Below, piece after piece: positions 29,227 through 39,894 of a stretch of DNA of 64,000 nt. The notes under the pieces are model-generated. The model saw only the letters and a list, made by a program, of their open reading frames with translations. It did not search any database and was not told the origin of the DNA. The stretch comes from Planctomycetota bacterium (GTDB taxonomy: Bacteria; Planctomycetota; UBA1135; GCA-002686595): NCBI GenBank assembly GCA_012959525.1, contig DUDB01000047.1:1-64000 (forward strand), written 5' to 3'. Positions within the stretch are counted from its first letter, which is position 1, and each line of letters starts with the position of its first letter. The translations under genes were made by a program, and so were the position numbers.

Positions 29227-31616
29227 GTACGGCACTCCACTTGCCCCCTACCGTCTTGTCCAAGGATCAGGCCCTACAAGAGAGTTGGCGGCTACTTGAA
29301 GCCCCCGCACCTTGGGTCCTCGTGCTTGTGATCGCACCCTTGGTGCTGCTGACCTCCTGGTACGCCTACCGCTCCGAGTCCCTGCCCGCGGGAATCCGCA
29401 AGATCCTGATCGGCCTGCGCACGGTATCCCTGAGCTTGCTCCTGCTCGTCCTGTTTCGACCCGTGCAGGTTCGGAGCCAGGAGAACGTGCAGGCACCGGA
29501 GGTTCTGATCTTGGTGGACGACTCCGCCAGCATGCGCAATCGGGACGCCTATGAGGGAGAGCCCGAGATCGCGAACGCCATACGCGGGCTGGTGGGTACT
29601 GATCCCAAAGAGGCCACCCGGCTGGACGTGGCGCGTTCCAGTCTAGAGACGAACGTGCTGGGCCTTCTTGAAGCGGGCGGCTACGAGCCACGCCTCTACG
29701 CTTTTCATGAAGAGCTGTCTCCCGTAACCCAGCTGGACAACTTGTCCGGTCGTGGGCGTGGCACGCACGTGGGAGACGCCCTGGGCCAGGCTCTGAATGC
29801 CCACCGAGGCCGGCACGTGACGGACGTGATCGTGGTCTCGGACGGGCGCTCCAACGGTGGACCGCTGATTGAAGAGGCCGCCCTCCTGGCGCGCGCGGTC
29901 GGGGCACCGGTGCACACGATTGTCGTGGGCGACACGCGCCCGGAGCGCAACCTCGTGGTAGAGCTGGTGGAGGCCCCCACCTCGGTACTGGAGGGTGACG
30001 AGGTTGTGATTGTGGTGCGCGTGCATGGAAGGGGTGTGGGTCTGGGCAGCGCCAGCGTCCTGCTGGAGGAACTCGACTCAGATGACGGCGCCCGCACCCT
30101 GGCCAGCGAGACCATTGACCTCGAACACACGGGCGAGCGCATCGTGCTGGTCGCTCCTGCCGGCTCGGGCCAGGGCGATGCCAGCCAGCGCCGATTCCGG
30201 GTCAGCGTGCCCCCTCTACCCGAAGAACGCATCCTCGATGACAACACCCTGATCGCACGGGTCCACGTGGCGCGCGAGAAGATCCGGGTGCTGTACGTGG
30301 AAGCCCACCCACGCTACGAGTATCGCTTCCTCAAGGACCTGCTCATCCGGGCGGACGAACGGATCGAAGCGCAGATCTATCTGGCCTCCGCCACCCCGGG
30401 ATTTCCTCAAGAAGCTTCACCCGGACTGCCCCGTCTGGCGCGCGTGCCCACAGAGCGCCGCGAACTCCTCGACAACTACGACGTGGTTCTACTAGGTGAC
30501 ATCAATCCCTATTCGATCTCTCCGGATCCGGCCGAGGGCGAGGAGTTCGTGCAGTCCCTGTTCGAGTTCGTCGAGCGTGGTGGCGGCCTGGGCGTCATCG
30601 CGGGCGAGTACGAAAACCCGCGCGCCTTGGCAGGCACTGAATTCGCGCGCTTGTTGCCGGTGAAGCTCGACCCCACCAGCGGCTTGGGTTTCGAAGGATC
30701 CACGGTCAACGAGCACCGGCCGACCCTTGAGTCGCCAGGCAACCCGCACGAGGTCGTACGCCTGCACCCGGACCTGGAGATGAACCGCGAGCTGTGGGAG
30801 GAGCCCACGGGCCTGCGGGGCTACTACTGGTACTTCCCGGTAGCCGGGGCCAAACCCGGTTCCCAGGTCCTGCTACGCCACCCCCAACAACCCCTGACCG
30901 GGGGTCCGGAACGCGACCCGCTGCTGGTGATCGGCTACCACCCGTCGGGTCGAACCCTCTTCCTGGCCACGGACGACTCCACCTGGCGTTGGCGCTATCG
31001 CTACGTGCACCGCTACCACGAGCGATTCTGGCGCAACGCCATTCGCTGGCTTGCCCTGGGCCGCCTGCGCGAGGGCGACCGCCGCTATGCACTCGAACCT
31101 CTCCGCTCCCGATTCGACCTGGACGAACGCGTGGTGCTGGAAGCCCGCGTGCTGGATGAGGACTTTCAACCCAGCAGCGCGCCGTCCCAGAAAGCGCGCC
31201 TCCAGGGGCCTGAAGGGTCACCAGAAGACCTCGAGTTGATGGCCGTGCCGGGCCGCCCTGGACGCTTCCGCGCCGACCTCAGGCCGGACCAACCGGGGAG
31301 GTTCCAAGCCTGGATGGAAATCAACGGCGAGCGCATCGCCGGAGCAGAATTCGAGGTGGTGCTCCCCTCCCGGGAGAACGCTGACCCGAGCCCCGATCCC
31401 GTGGCCCTCCAGACCCTGGCGCGCTTGACCGGAGGTCTGGCCCTGAGCGCCACGGACACCACGGGCCTAGCCGGAGCCTTCCCGGGGAACGAAGAGCGGC
31501 GTGAGCCGATCTCCTCGGAGCTGCGCGACGCCTGGGACCACTGGGGAACCCTGCTGCTGGCCCTCGGCATTCTCTGCGCGGAATGGATCCTGCGAAAGCG
31601 CCACGAACTGATCTAA
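29223..31616 (+). CDS. Membrane protein with VWA and class I amidotransferase-like domains
   Basis: 797 residues. Two N-terminal helices (about 30-47 and 60-78) precede a VWA domain with MIDAS Asp99-x-Ser101-x-Ser103 and a second MIDAS loop VVSDGRSNGG. Residues about 355-480 look like the class I glutamine-amidotransferase fold that is common in planctomycetal BatA-type proteins (VLYVEAHPRYEYRFL, GGGLGVIAG), without a recognised catalytic triad. The last helix (WGTLLLALGILCAEWIL) anchors the C-terminus. It overlaps the BatA-like gene by 4 bp and ends 1 bp before the earliest ATG of the following gene. Confidence 0.88.
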   Translation: MSTALHLPPTVLSKDQALQESWRLLEAPAPWVLVLVIAPLVLLTSWYAYRSESLPAGIRKILIGLRTVSLSLLLLVLFRPVQVRSQENVQAPEVLILVDDSASMRNRDAYEGEPEIANAIRGLVGTDPKEATRLDVARSSLETNVLGLLEAGGYEPRLYAFHEELSPVTQLDNLSGRGRGTHVGDALGQALNAHRGRHVTDVIVVSDGRSNGGPLIEEAALLARAVGAPVHTIVVGDTRPERNLVVELVEAPTSVLEGDEVVIVVRVHGRGVGLGSASVLLEELDSDDGARTLASETIDLEHTGERIVLVAPAGSGQGDASQRRFRVSVPPLPEERILDDNTLIARVHVAREKIRVLYVEAHPRYEYRFLKDLLIRADERIEAQIYLASATPGFPQEASPGLPRLARVPTERRELLDNYDVVLLGDINPYSISPDPAEGEEFVQSLFEFVERGGGLGVIAGEYENPRALAGTEFARLLPVKLDPTSGLGFEGSTVNEHRPTLESPGNPHEVVRLHPDLEMNRELWEEPTGLRGYYWYFPVAGAKPGSQVLLRHPQQPLTGGPERDPLLVIGYHPSGRTLFLATDDSTWRWRYRYVHRYHERFWRNAIRWLALGRLREGDRRYALEPLRSRFDLDERVVLEARVLDEDFQPSSAPSQKARLQGPEGSPEDLELMAVPGRPGRFRADLRPDQPGRFQAWMEINGERIAGAEFEVVLPSRENADPSPDPVALQTLARLTGGLALSATDTTGLAGAFPGNEERREPISSELRDAWDHWGTLLLALGILCAEWILRKRHELI

Positions 31617-31671
31617 AATGACTTCCGCGGATCTTGTCGGGAAGCTCCCCCCCACGATCCGGCCCAACCCC

Positions 31672-34600
31672 ATGCACTTTGCCCTCCATCCCAACCCAGC
31701 GAGCCCGACACGCCCGGGGTGGGTCCGGGTTTGGCCTCTGTGCGCGCTGCTTCTAGCCCCGGCGGCCCTGGGCCAGGGGCAGGATGAGGACGAACCGGAT
31801 GGTCCGCAGCTCGCCTTCCAGATCTACGACACACAGGCTGCAGAATCCCTGGTGCAGGACGTGCGCGATCACATGACTGCGCAGCGATGGGCCGCGGCCC
31901 TGAGTGGGCTGGACCGATTACTCAACGAACACGCTGGAGAGGCCCTGGGTGCAGAGCGCCACACCTTCCCCGGCGAGCCCTGGCGGGAGTCCCTGCATGC
32001 TGTTCACGAAGGGGCAGCCAACTGGGCTGCGCGCACTCTCTTGAGCCTGCCGGAATCTGCGCGCGATCTGTATCAGAGGCGGCACGGGGTCCGGGCGGGT
32101 CGTGCACTGCGGCAAGCCCTCTCCCATGGAGATCCCGCGGGGCTTTCCCAGGTGGCTCGACGCTGGCCCGGGACACGCCAATCCCTGGCTGCATGGTGGG
32201 CACTGGGCGACCTGGAGATCGAGCGCGGGGAGCGCGATCTGGGTCTGCAGGCCTGGTGGCGAGCGATCACCCTGGACCTGGGCCATGACCCCGGGGGCCA
32301 TGGTTCCATCAGCCGTAACCCGGAGGTCTGGAAGAGCGCCCTTGCCGAACTGCAAGAGCGGGCCGACGCCGTGCCATTGGACGACGGTGTGGCCCTGCGG
32401 GTGAGGTTTGCCCTGTCCCATCTTGCACCGGGTGACGACGTGGCGGACCAGGGTCTGGAACCCGATCAGCTGGCTGGCGTCACGGCTCTCAGCAGCGACC
32501 GCGGCTCTCCCGATCCCGGCCCAGCCGTGGACACCTGGTCCGAACCACACCTCTTGGACACGAGCCGCACACACCCGTTCAAGAACAAAAGCCGGGGCAA
32601 GTACTCTCTGTATCCGGTTCGCCTCGATGATGCCCTGTACTACAGCACGAGCCGCAGGGTCCACGCCCTGGACGCCTTCACCGGTGAGAAGCTCTGGAGC
32701 GCGCCCGAGGATGGCCTGGGCTGGGAGAACCTGACGACCAACGCGGCCACCGCCTTTGATGAGGCTCTCGCCATAGAGGACAGCTTGATCCTGCCCGAGG
32801 CCAGCCGCGGCATCGTGGTGGCGCCCCTGCAAATCCCGCGGGTCTTTGAAGACAAGAACACCTACGGGGACATGGAGATCATCCGCATCGTGCCCGAACG
32901 GCGCCTGTTCGCCTTCGACGCCGCGAGTGGTGAGGCGCTTTGGAACCACTCCCCACCACCTCTCTGGGACGGAGAGTCCGGTAGCTTCCCCCACCGCATG
33001 AGTGTGGTCGGGCCACCCACCACCAGCGGCTCGCGTCTGTTGGTTCCCGCCGCCATGTTGCGCGGGCGGATTGAGTTGCACCTGGCATGCTACGACCTGC
33101 ACAGCGGGGAGCTCCTCTGGAACACGCCACTGGTCACCGGCCAGCGTCCCAACAACATGTTCGGGCGTCTGCTGCAAGAATTCGTGGCCCCGCCGCCGGT
33201 TGTTCACGGCGATCAGGTCCTGATGCAGACCCAGCTGGGCGCGATGTGTTCGGTGGACCTCTTCACGGGTGAGGTGCAATGGAAGTCCTTGTACCAGCAG
33301 ATCCCCTTCACGCCGGGAACCTACTACAGCGAAGGTGAGCTGCGCTCCCTGTGGCGCAACATGCCCCCGATCGTGGAGGGCACGACGGTGCTGGCCACCC
33401 CCTTTGACAGCCCGCACCTCCTGGGCTTCGATCTGGTCAGCGGGACGGTCCTGTGGGAGGCCTCGCACGGCGACTTGAACGCACAGGCGGGAATATCCAG
33501 CCGGCGGGGAGTTCTTAACGCCTTGGTCGGCGCGCAAGGGGACCGCGTCTACCTTGCAGGCAGCAAGGTAGCGGCCTTCCAAGCCCCGCGGGGCCTGGAC
33601 CGGCAGGCCCCCCTCCACCGGGCGTGGCTCTTCCCGCCCATCAACCGCCTGAGCACCTACTCGCCTCTGCCGGTCATGACCCGCGAGAGAATGTACGTCC
33701 CGGGCCTGCAGGACATCGACTGCCTGGACCTGGCCAGCGGCCGGTTGCTCGAGTCCATCCCGAGCGCTTCGCGCCCGGGCAACCTCCTGGTCGGTCCGGG
33801 GATGCTCTTCAACCTCTCCACCTACACCCTCACGGCGCATTTCGAGTGGGATCATCTCCTGGGTCAGGCGCGCGAGCGGGCCCAAGCCGCACCCGGCGAT
33901 CGGGACGGGCGCCACGCCTTCGCGCGTCTCCTGTTCAGCCGTGGGCAAGCGGCCTTGTTTGATCATGATTTCCACACTGCCGCGCAGTACCTGAACGAAT
34001 CCCGCGAGGAGCTGCTCGCCCTAGTGGAAACCGAATCAAGCCCTGTCGAAGGAGCCTACGCCGCGAGCCTCTACACGGTCCTGATGGCCCAGGCTCGCAC
34101 GCAGCGCCTGGCAGCCGATCCTCTCCGGGCCCTTCGGTTTTTGCGCGAGGCGCGGCCCCTGGCCGCGGACCGCACCGGCAAGCGCAAGGCCCTGTTGGAA
34201 GAGCAGGCCATTCTTCGCAGCCGTGACCTGAATGAGTGGTTGAACGTGCTCTCCATCCTCGAACGCGAGCACGCTGACGATCGGATCGACGTCGTCGCCC
34301 CCGGTGGGGAGGCAGGAGCTGCCGATTGGAATGGACGCCTGGTCGTGGTGGAGTCCAGCCTGGCCGCGGAGGATGCTCAGCCCATGCCGCTCGCCATTCC
34401 GGTGGGCCTGTGGGTCGCTGTGGAGCGATCCCAACTCCAGGAGGCAGAGGGGGGAGCCCTGGAACTCAACGACCTGCACCACATCTTGAGCCGCTATGCG
34501 AGTGAGCAGCTGCCTTCAGGCGGAGCCTGGGCCTGGGCCGCCGACCGAATCGGCCAGCGGCTACGGGTTGGAATGAACCCGGGCGCGGTCATCCCCGAGT

Positions 34601-36417
34601 ATGAGCCCTTTGAAGAGCGGGCACAGGTCCTGCTGGAGAAGGCCCTGGCCGATGGAGATCGCACGGGTCTGGAGAAGATCGCGCGCCTCTTCCCCCACTC
34701 GCAGGCCGCCCGGCGGGCCAGCGATGAGCGCATCGCCCTGGTACGTGTTGAGGGCAACCTGGCCGAACTCGCAGACATCATCCTGACCCCGCTCAGCGAC
34801 AACTGGTCCCCCCAGGCAGCCAGCGGGTCAGAGCTACGCTACCTCCTGCAGCTGGCGCAGGCCCTGGGCGAGAACGGCAACCTGGAGCTACGCGCGGCAT
34901 GGATGAGCAGCCTTGCCCGTCGTCATCCGGCCCTCTCCCTGGACCTGAACGGTGAGGGGCCGAAGAGCCTGAGCGAGTGGGCGGCAGATCCTGCATGGCA
35001 AGCACCGGACCGTGAGCCCTCACCTGTGCTGAGCGCGACCTTCGACAGCTCGGTGGAGGCCGTCGATCAACCCTCCTACAAGTCGGTGCAGACCCTGCGG
35101 CCGGTGGGCCAGGTTCCGATAAGCCTCACCCCCCAAGCCAAGCAGGATGCGCCCCGAGCAGAGACCGTCAACCTCTACTGCGATGGTTCGCGGCTGTACG
35201 CCATCTCTAGTGACAGCGCCCCGCAGACCTACTGGCGACACTACTTCGACCGACCCGAAGCGCGGGCAGTGGACGCCCTACCCTCGCGCTACTGGGATGC
35301 GATCGCGACTAGCCCTGGCCGCGTCCATGCAGCCAGCATCGGCTCCGTGGCAACCATGGACCGCGAGACGGGCGAAATGCTCTGGCGTTGGACGTCAGGC
35401 ACCCTGCGCGTGTTCGCCGTGGACTGCGTCAGCGGAGTGGTCGTGGTCCACGAGAGTACGAGCGAGCCGAGTGGTCGCTACGACTTCCGCCTGACCGGGC
35501 TCGACGCAGCCAGCGGGGCAAAATTGTGGTCCTTCCGTTTCGATCGCGACCGCTACCATGCGCGGCCCGTTCTGGGAGAGGAGCACCTGGTTCTACTGCC
35601 CACGTCCTCGGGCACCGGACGCATATTTGATCTGTTCACCGGTCGCCTGGGCGGGCAATTCCAACTGAGCCTCTCCACCTCCCCCACGGCGGCCGCGGCC
35701 TGGATCGAAGAAGGCCGCCTGATCCTGCCCAACTTCCTGCGTGGGACACGGCCTGCACAGAACCACGTGCTGGCCTTGGACCTGGACAGCGGGGAGCAAG
35801 CCTGGCGCGTGACGTTCTCGGAGACCCCCTCGGGCGACATGGAGTTGCTCAGGATCATCTCCCACGAAGACGAGCACTTCCTACACCTCTCGCCGCTGGA
35901 CACCAGCGCGCGCAGCCTGCAGCAGGCCGGCCTGTTTGAGTTGAACACATCCCTGGGAGCCCTCGCCAACAGACCCCTGGCAAGGCTGAGCGGACGCGAC
36001 CAGCTGATTGGACTGGAATTGCGGTCGCGCACCGTGCTTGAGACCCCCTATTTGTTTGCGATGCGTATGCCCGACGCACTGCGTTCAGAACCGCGGTTGC
36101 GAGCCCTCCATCTGCCCCACGGAGAACGCTGGTCGACGCCCCTGCCCGAATCCATGTTGCGAGCCACGGGTTCCATGCCCCTTCCGGCGGTATCTGGAAG
36201 TACAGTGGCCTTGGCCTACAAGAAGCCCACGGGTGCGCCGGGATCGGTCGGCAGGGAAGCTTCCCTGGTGTTCCTCGACCGACGCAGCGGGCAGATCCTG
36301 GCCAGCAAACCCATGAGCCCCGACATGTGGCGCACAACGGAGAGCGGGCTGTTTCTCAGCGTGCTCAACGACGCGCTGATCGTCAGCGGGGCACGCAAAC
36401 TGGACTTCATGAAATGA
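31672..36417 (+). CDS. Giant exported double PQQ-like propeller protein with central helical region
   Basis: 1581 residues from the ATG at 31672, which gives a usable signal peptide (WPLCALLLAPAALGQ). An ATG at 31618 adds 18 residues and would sit 1 bp after the upstream stop. Blade signatures with a Gly-x-x-x-Trp core recur in two blocks, around residues 310-640 (for example SGEALWNHS, SGELLWNTP, TGEVQWKS, SGTVLWEAS) and 1190-1540 (TGEMLWRW, SGAKLWSF, SGEQAWRV). Between them is a TPR-like helical region of about 450 residues. No cofactor-binding or catalytic signature is seen. Its start in the middle of the operon suggests it binds a partner made by the flanking genes. Confidence 0.85.
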   Translation: MHFALHPNPASPTRPGWVRVWPLCALLLAPAALGQGQDEDEPDGPQLAFQIYDTQAAESLVQDVRDHMTAQRWAAALSGLDRLLNEHAGEALGAERHTFPGEPWRESLHAVHEGAANWAARTLLSLPESARDLYQRRHGVRAGRALRQALSHGDPAGLSQVARRWPGTRQSLAAWWALGDLEIERGERDLGLQAWWRAITLDLGHDPGGHGSISRNPEVWKSALAELQERADAVPLDDGVALRVRFALSHLAPGDDVADQGLEPDQLAGVTALSSDRGSPDPGPAVDTWSEPHLLDTSRTHPFKNKSRGKYSLYPVRLDDALYYSTSRRVHALDAFTGEKLWSAPEDGLGWENLTTNAATAFDEALAIEDSLILPEASRGIVVAPLQIPRVFEDKNTYGDMEIIRIVPERRLFAFDAASGEALWNHSPPPLWDGESGSFPHRMSVVGPPTTSGSRLLVPAAMLRGRIELHLACYDLHSGELLWNTPLVTGQRPNNMFGRLLQEFVAPPPVVHGDQVLMQTQLGAMCSVDLFTGEVQWKSLYQQIPFTPGTYYSEGELRSLWRNMPPIVEGTTVLATPFDSPHLLGFDLVSGTVLWEASHGDLNAQAGISSRRGVLNALVGAQGDRVYLAGSKVAAFQAPRGLDRQAPLHRAWLFPPINRLSTYSPLPVMTRERMYVPGLQDIDCLDLASGRLLESIPSASRPGNLLVGPGMLFNLSTYTLTAHFEWDHLLGQARERAQAAPGDRDGRHAFARLLFSRGQAALFDHDFHTAAQYLNESREELLALVETESSPVEGAYAASLYTVLMAQARTQRLAADPLRALRFLREARPLAADRTGKRKALLEEQAILRSRDLNEWLNVLSILEREHADDRIDVVAPGGEAGAADWNGRLVVVESSLAAEDAQPMPLAIPVGLWVAVERSQLQEAEGGALELNDLHHILSRYASEQLPSGGAWAWAADRIGQRLRVGMNPGAVIPEYEPFEERAQVLLEKALADGDRTGLEKIARLFPHSQAARRASDERIALVRVEGNLAELADIILTPLSDNWSPQAASGSELRYLLQLAQALGENGNLELRAAWMSSLARRHPALSLDLNGEGPKSLSEWAADPAWQAPDREPSPVLSATFDSSVEAVDQPSYKSVQTLRPVGQVPISLTPQAKQDAPRAETVNLYCDGSRLYAISSDSAPQTYWRHYFDRPEARAVDALPSRYWDAIATSPGRVHAASIGSVATMDRETGEMLWRWTSGTLRVFAVDCVSGVVVVHESTSEPSGRYDFRLTGLDAASGAKLWSFRFDRDRYHARPVLGEEHLVLLPTSSGTGRIFDLFTGRLGGQFQLSLSTSPTAAAAWIEEGRLILPNFLRGTRPAQNHVLALDLDSGEQAWRVTFSETPSGDMELLRIISHEDEHFLHLSPLDTSARSLQQAGLFELNTSLGALANRPLARLSGRDQLIGLELRSRTVLETPYLFAMRMPDALRSEPRLRALHLPHGERWSTPLPESMLRATGSMPLPAVSGSTVALAYKKPTGAPGSVGREASLVFLDRRSGQILASKPMSPDMWRTTESGLFLSVLNDALIVSGARKLDFMK

Positions 36418-37568
36418 GCTCAAACCTAACCCAGCAGCTCGTCCACCGACTGACCGTTGGAGGGCTGACTCTTGCCCTCATGGTTTCGGTCTGGCCCGAC
36501 TCTGGCCTGGCACAGGACGACGAACAGCCTGACCAACAGGGATTGGTGCGCATCACCAAGGAGCAGGAAGCGGCCGTGTCCAATGGGCTGAACTGGCTTG
36601 CAACACATCAAACGAAAAATGGTGCCTGGTCAGCCAGCGTGGGCTTCAAGCTGAACAACTCCTACCGCGTCACCTCTGCCAATCGCGGGCACGTCGGTGT
36701 CACAGCCCTGGCGGGGATGGCTTTCCTTGCGGGCGGCAACCTACCTGGACGGGGAAAATATGGCGAAGAGGTGGAGCGCGCTCTGGCCTTCGTCCTCTCC
36801 TGCGTTCAAGAAGACGGCTACATCACCCATGCGGGAACGCGCATGTACAGCCACGCCGTCGCCACCCTGTTCCTGGCTGAGATCTACGGCATGACCCATC
36901 GAGATGACGTGCGGCTGAAGCTGCAGCGATCGGTGGATTTCATCGTCAAGTGCCAGAACGAGCAGGGAGGTTGGCGCTACGCGCCCCTGGCTCGCGAATC
37001 CGACATGTCCATCGTTGTCTGCCAAGTGCTGGCTCTGCGCGCTGCGCGCAACATCGGCATCCGTGTGCCCAAGAGCACAATCGACAAGGCCACCCAGTAC
37101 GTGGTCGATTCGGCAGTTACGGGCACAGTCCAACCCAACCGATTCGCTCGCTACCGTAGCGACCTGGGTACCTTTCACTATCAGCGCGACGACAACTCCC
37201 GCACCACGTTTCCGCTGACCGCGGCGGGAGTCACGGCCCTGCACGGACTGGGGATCTACTCCAACAAGCTGATCGAGTCGGGCGTCGAGTTTCTCAACCG
37301 AAACATGGACACCTTCAACCGAAGCTACGGTGACCGCGGCCACTATTTCTTCTGGTACGGCCACTATTACGGGGTACAGGCCATGTACACCCAGGGGGGG
37401 AGTGATTGGGAGCGCTACTTCACCAAGCTGCGCGCCTATCTCCTGAGCCGCCAAGAGGACGACGGCTCTTGGCGTTGCTCTGAAGGGCCGGGCTCGGCGT
37501 TCAGCACGGCCATCGGTGTCCTGATCCTCGAAATCCCGTACTGCCTGCTCCCCATCTTCCAACGCTGA
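36414..37568 (+). CDS. Exported alpha-alpha toroid protein (prenyltransferase/squalene-cyclase repeat)
   Basis: 384 residues from the ATG at 36414, overlapping the previous stop by 4 bp; the signal peptide ends near SGLAQ. Repeats of the terpenoid-cyclase/prenyltransferase toroid type are visible (NGLNWLATHQTKNGAW, CQNEQGGWRYAP, SRQEDDGSWRC). The DxDD acid motif of squalene-hopene cyclases is absent, so it is not a hopene synthase. The C-terminus, YCLLPIFQR, closely matches that of the second toroid protein in the same operon (43556-44797). A role as a binding or inhibitor-like surface protein is possible (inference). Confidence 0.88.
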   Translation: MSSNLTQQLVHRLTVGGLTLALMVSVWPDSGLAQDDEQPDQQGLVRITKEQEAAVSNGLNWLATHQTKNGAWSASVGFKLNNSYRVTSANRGHVGVTALAGMAFLAGGNLPGRGKYGEEVERALAFVLSCVQEDGYITHAGTRMYSHAVATLFLAEIYGMTHRDDVRLKLQRSVDFIVKCQNEQGGWRYAPLARESDMSIVVCQVLALRAARNIGIRVPKSTIDKATQYVVDSAVTGTVQPNRFARYRSDLGTFHYQRDDNSRTTFPLTAAGVTALHGLGIYSNKLIESGVEFLNRNMDTFNRSYGDRGHYFFWYGHYYGVQAMYTQGGSDWERYFTKLRAYLLSRQEDDGSWRCSEGPGSAFSTAIGVLILEIPYCLLPIFQR

Positions 37569-37572
37569 TCCC

Positions 37573-39894
37573 TTGAGCCTCACGTCCCGATCCTCCTCTC
37601 CGCGCCTTGAGGCCCTGCTCAGTCGCTTGCGGGACGCCTTGGTGCGTCAGATCTGGCTTCACGGCCTGGGGTCACTATTGGTGGCCACGTCGCTCTGGCT
37701 CTTGTTCATGTACGGAGCCGACCGTTGGCTGCACCTACCCCGCGCCCTGCGCCTTCTCCATGGAGCACTCCTGGTGGCCTTGCCCCTGTGGATGGCTCGC
37801 CGCCACATCGTCAAGCCGCTCAAGTGCATCCCACAGCAGTCCGGCCTGGCGCGCCTGCTGGAGCGAGCCCACCCGGGCAGCGACGACCTGTTGGTGAGTG
37901 CCATCGAGCTCGCTCCGTTGGACAGCGATGCGCCCGGCCGAGAGCTGGTGGATCGGGTGCACAAGGACGCGGAGGGGCTGGCACTCTCCCTGAGTCCCGA
38001 CCCGGTCCTGGAGCGCTCAGGTCCAAGGTGGCGTTTCTTCTCGGGAATCGCCCTGGCCGGATCCTGCACCGCGATCTTGGCGGCCAACCCTGTGCTTGCG
38101 GGCATCTTCTTCGAGCGCGCGCTGGGCAGGGACCTTCCGTGGCCCCAGAAAACCCATCTGGTGCTGGAGATACCCGCCGTGGGTCAACGCCTTCAGGTGG
38201 AGAGCGCGGGCGAGCGTGTGCTCGTACGCGCCGCCCGGGGCAGCGACGTCCCCATCCTTGTGCGGGCCATCGGCGAGACTCCCGATGAGGTCATCCTGCA
38301 CTTCGACAGCGGTCACCAAAAGGCCCTGGGCTCGGGAGGTACGGACCTATTCCGCACGCTGCTGCGCTCGGTTCAGCAGGACGTGAACTTCCACGTGACG
38401 GGCGGGGATCATACGGACGAGGGCACCAGCGTGAGCCTCACGGTCCTGCAGCCTCCGGTGGTGGCCGGCATTGCCTGGGAGGTAACCCCCCCCGCCTACA
38501 GCGGTCTGGCCAAGGGAACCGTCTTCGATCCCGACGTCGAGGTGCTCCAGGGCTCGACGGTGCGCGTAACGATCCAGCCCGACCCGGCCGATGCCACGGG
38601 CTCGGCACGCCTGCTTCCCGAGGACCGGGTGCACCCTCTGGTGGCCGGAGTATTCCCACAGCCTGAACAGCCGTCCACTGAAGAGGGCCAGCCTGCGGGC
38701 CTCTCGTTCGAGCTCCTCGCCCAGCTCTCGCTGCGGGTGAGCTTCGACCTTCTCGATGGTAGTGGATTGCCCAACCCCGATCCTGGCCTGCATGCCATGA
38801 CGGTCGTCGAAGATCGGCGCCCCGAGGTTTTCCTCTTGGCCCCCAGCCGGGCTGAAGTGGACGTGGTCGCAGGCGGCGCCGTGCCCCTGCACGTCCGGCT
38901 CGAGGATGACTTTGCCATCGCCGACGTTCGCTGGGATCTGCGCGACGCCGTGGACCCCGATCGCACCCTGAGTGAGGGAGCGCTCGACCCGCGCCCTATA
39001 CCGAAAGATCTCTCCAGCCTGGGATCCGCTAGCCGTGACCGACAAGTGGCGCGCACGCGGTTGGAGGTGAACGAACTCTCCCCGGAGGACGTCCCAGCGG
39101 CGGGATCGCGCTGGACCCTCCAGGTGGTGGCCAGGGACAATCGCGAACCTCAAGCTGGAATCAGCCCATCTGCGCCCGTGCATCTGCGCGTCGTGACGGG
39201 CGATGAGTACCTGCGCGCCGTGAAGGACCAATTGGCACGGGCCGGCGAACGTGCAGACACCGTCTATGAACAAGGTCGCAGCCAACTCACCCTCCTGCAG
39301 TCCATTCTCGCATCCCTGGAACAGGTCACGGGAGACACGTCGCCACCCGACGGACAACCGAACTTCAGCTCTCTTCTACACGGAGCCAAACGCATGGAAG
39401 GAGATGCACGCGCACTGGCCCGGGATCTGGCCAAGGTGACGGAAGGTCTCCTGTATACACGCATTGATGAACGCGCCACGGCGTTGCTCGATGGACTCGA
39501 CCAGAGGCTTGCCGATCAGACGGAGCGTGGATTTCCCACCCAGGCCTGGGCCGATTTGCACGCAGCCCACAAGGCGGGAGAGTTGGGTCAAGCCCAGCTG
39601 GCCGGAGACCTGCTTGAGATGGTGGGGCTGGCCCTCGAGGTCAGTGAGGAGCACGGAGCCCAAGCGGTGAGCCACCTTCAAGGGGCACGCGACGAACCCA
39701 AGCCCGCTCAAGTCCTGGGCCACGTGGAAGCCGCCTTGCTGGCCCAGGTGGAAGCTCAGGCCACGCTCGATCACCTGCTGGCCAAGCTCGGCGAGTGGGA
39801 CAACTTCCAGTCCGTCCTGACCCTCACACGTGACATTTTGAACCACCAGAAGAGCCTCAAGCAGCGCACCCAACGGTTCGCGGAAGACAAATGA
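37573..39894 (+). CDS. DUF4175-like membrane protein with coiled-coil tail
   Basis: 773 residues from a TTG start 4 bp after the preceding stop; the next in-frame Met is 45 residues in, beyond the first transmembrane helix. Three helices are visible at about 28-47, 55-72 and 150-180, then a long beta-rich extracytoplasmic region with the Ig-like GIAWEVTPPAYSGL, and a helical/coiled-coil C-terminus from about residue 550. Proteins of this build follow MoxR/BatA modules in planctomycetes. It overlaps the next gene by 4 bp. Function unknown; a scaffold role is likely. Confidence 0.8.
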   Translation: MSLTSRSSSPRLEALLSRLRDALVRQIWLHGLGSLLVATSLWLLFMYGADRWLHLPRALRLLHGALLVALPLWMARRHIVKPLKCIPQQSGLARLLERAHPGSDDLLVSAIELAPLDSDAPGRELVDRVHKDAEGLALSLSPDPVLERSGPRWRFFSGIALAGSCTAILAANPVLAGIFFERALGRDLPWPQKTHLVLEIPAVGQRLQVESAGERVLVRAARGSDVPILVRAIGETPDEVILHFDSGHQKALGSGGTDLFRTLLRSVQQDVNFHVTGGDHTDEGTSVSLTVLQPPVVAGIAWEVTPPAYSGLAKGTVFDPDVEVLQGSTVRVTIQPDPADATGSARLLPEDRVHPLVAGVFPQPEQPSTEEGQPAGLSFELLAQLSLRVSFDLLDGSGLPNPDPGLHAMTVVEDRRPEVFLLAPSRAEVDVVAGGAVPLHVRLEDDFAIADVRWDLRDAVDPDRTLSEGALDPRPIPKDLSSLGSASRDRQVARTRLEVNELSPEDVPAAGSRWTLQVVARDNREPQAGISPSAPVHLRVVTGDEYLRAVKDQLARAGERADTVYEQGRSQLTLLQSILASLEQVTGDTSPPDGQPNFSSLLHGAKRMEGDARALARDLAKVTEGLLYTRIDERATALLDGLDQRLADQTERGFPTQAWADLHAAHKAGELGQAQLAGDLLEMVGLALEVSEEHGAQAVSHLQGARDEPKPAQVLGHVEAALLAQVEAQATLDHLLAKLGEWDNFQSVLTLTRDILNHQKSLKQRTQRFAEDK

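Noticed and set aside
31918-33975. Open frame of 685 codons on the minus strand
   Set aside because: Antisense to the first propeller block of the giant protein; no domain and a high-G+C shadow composition.
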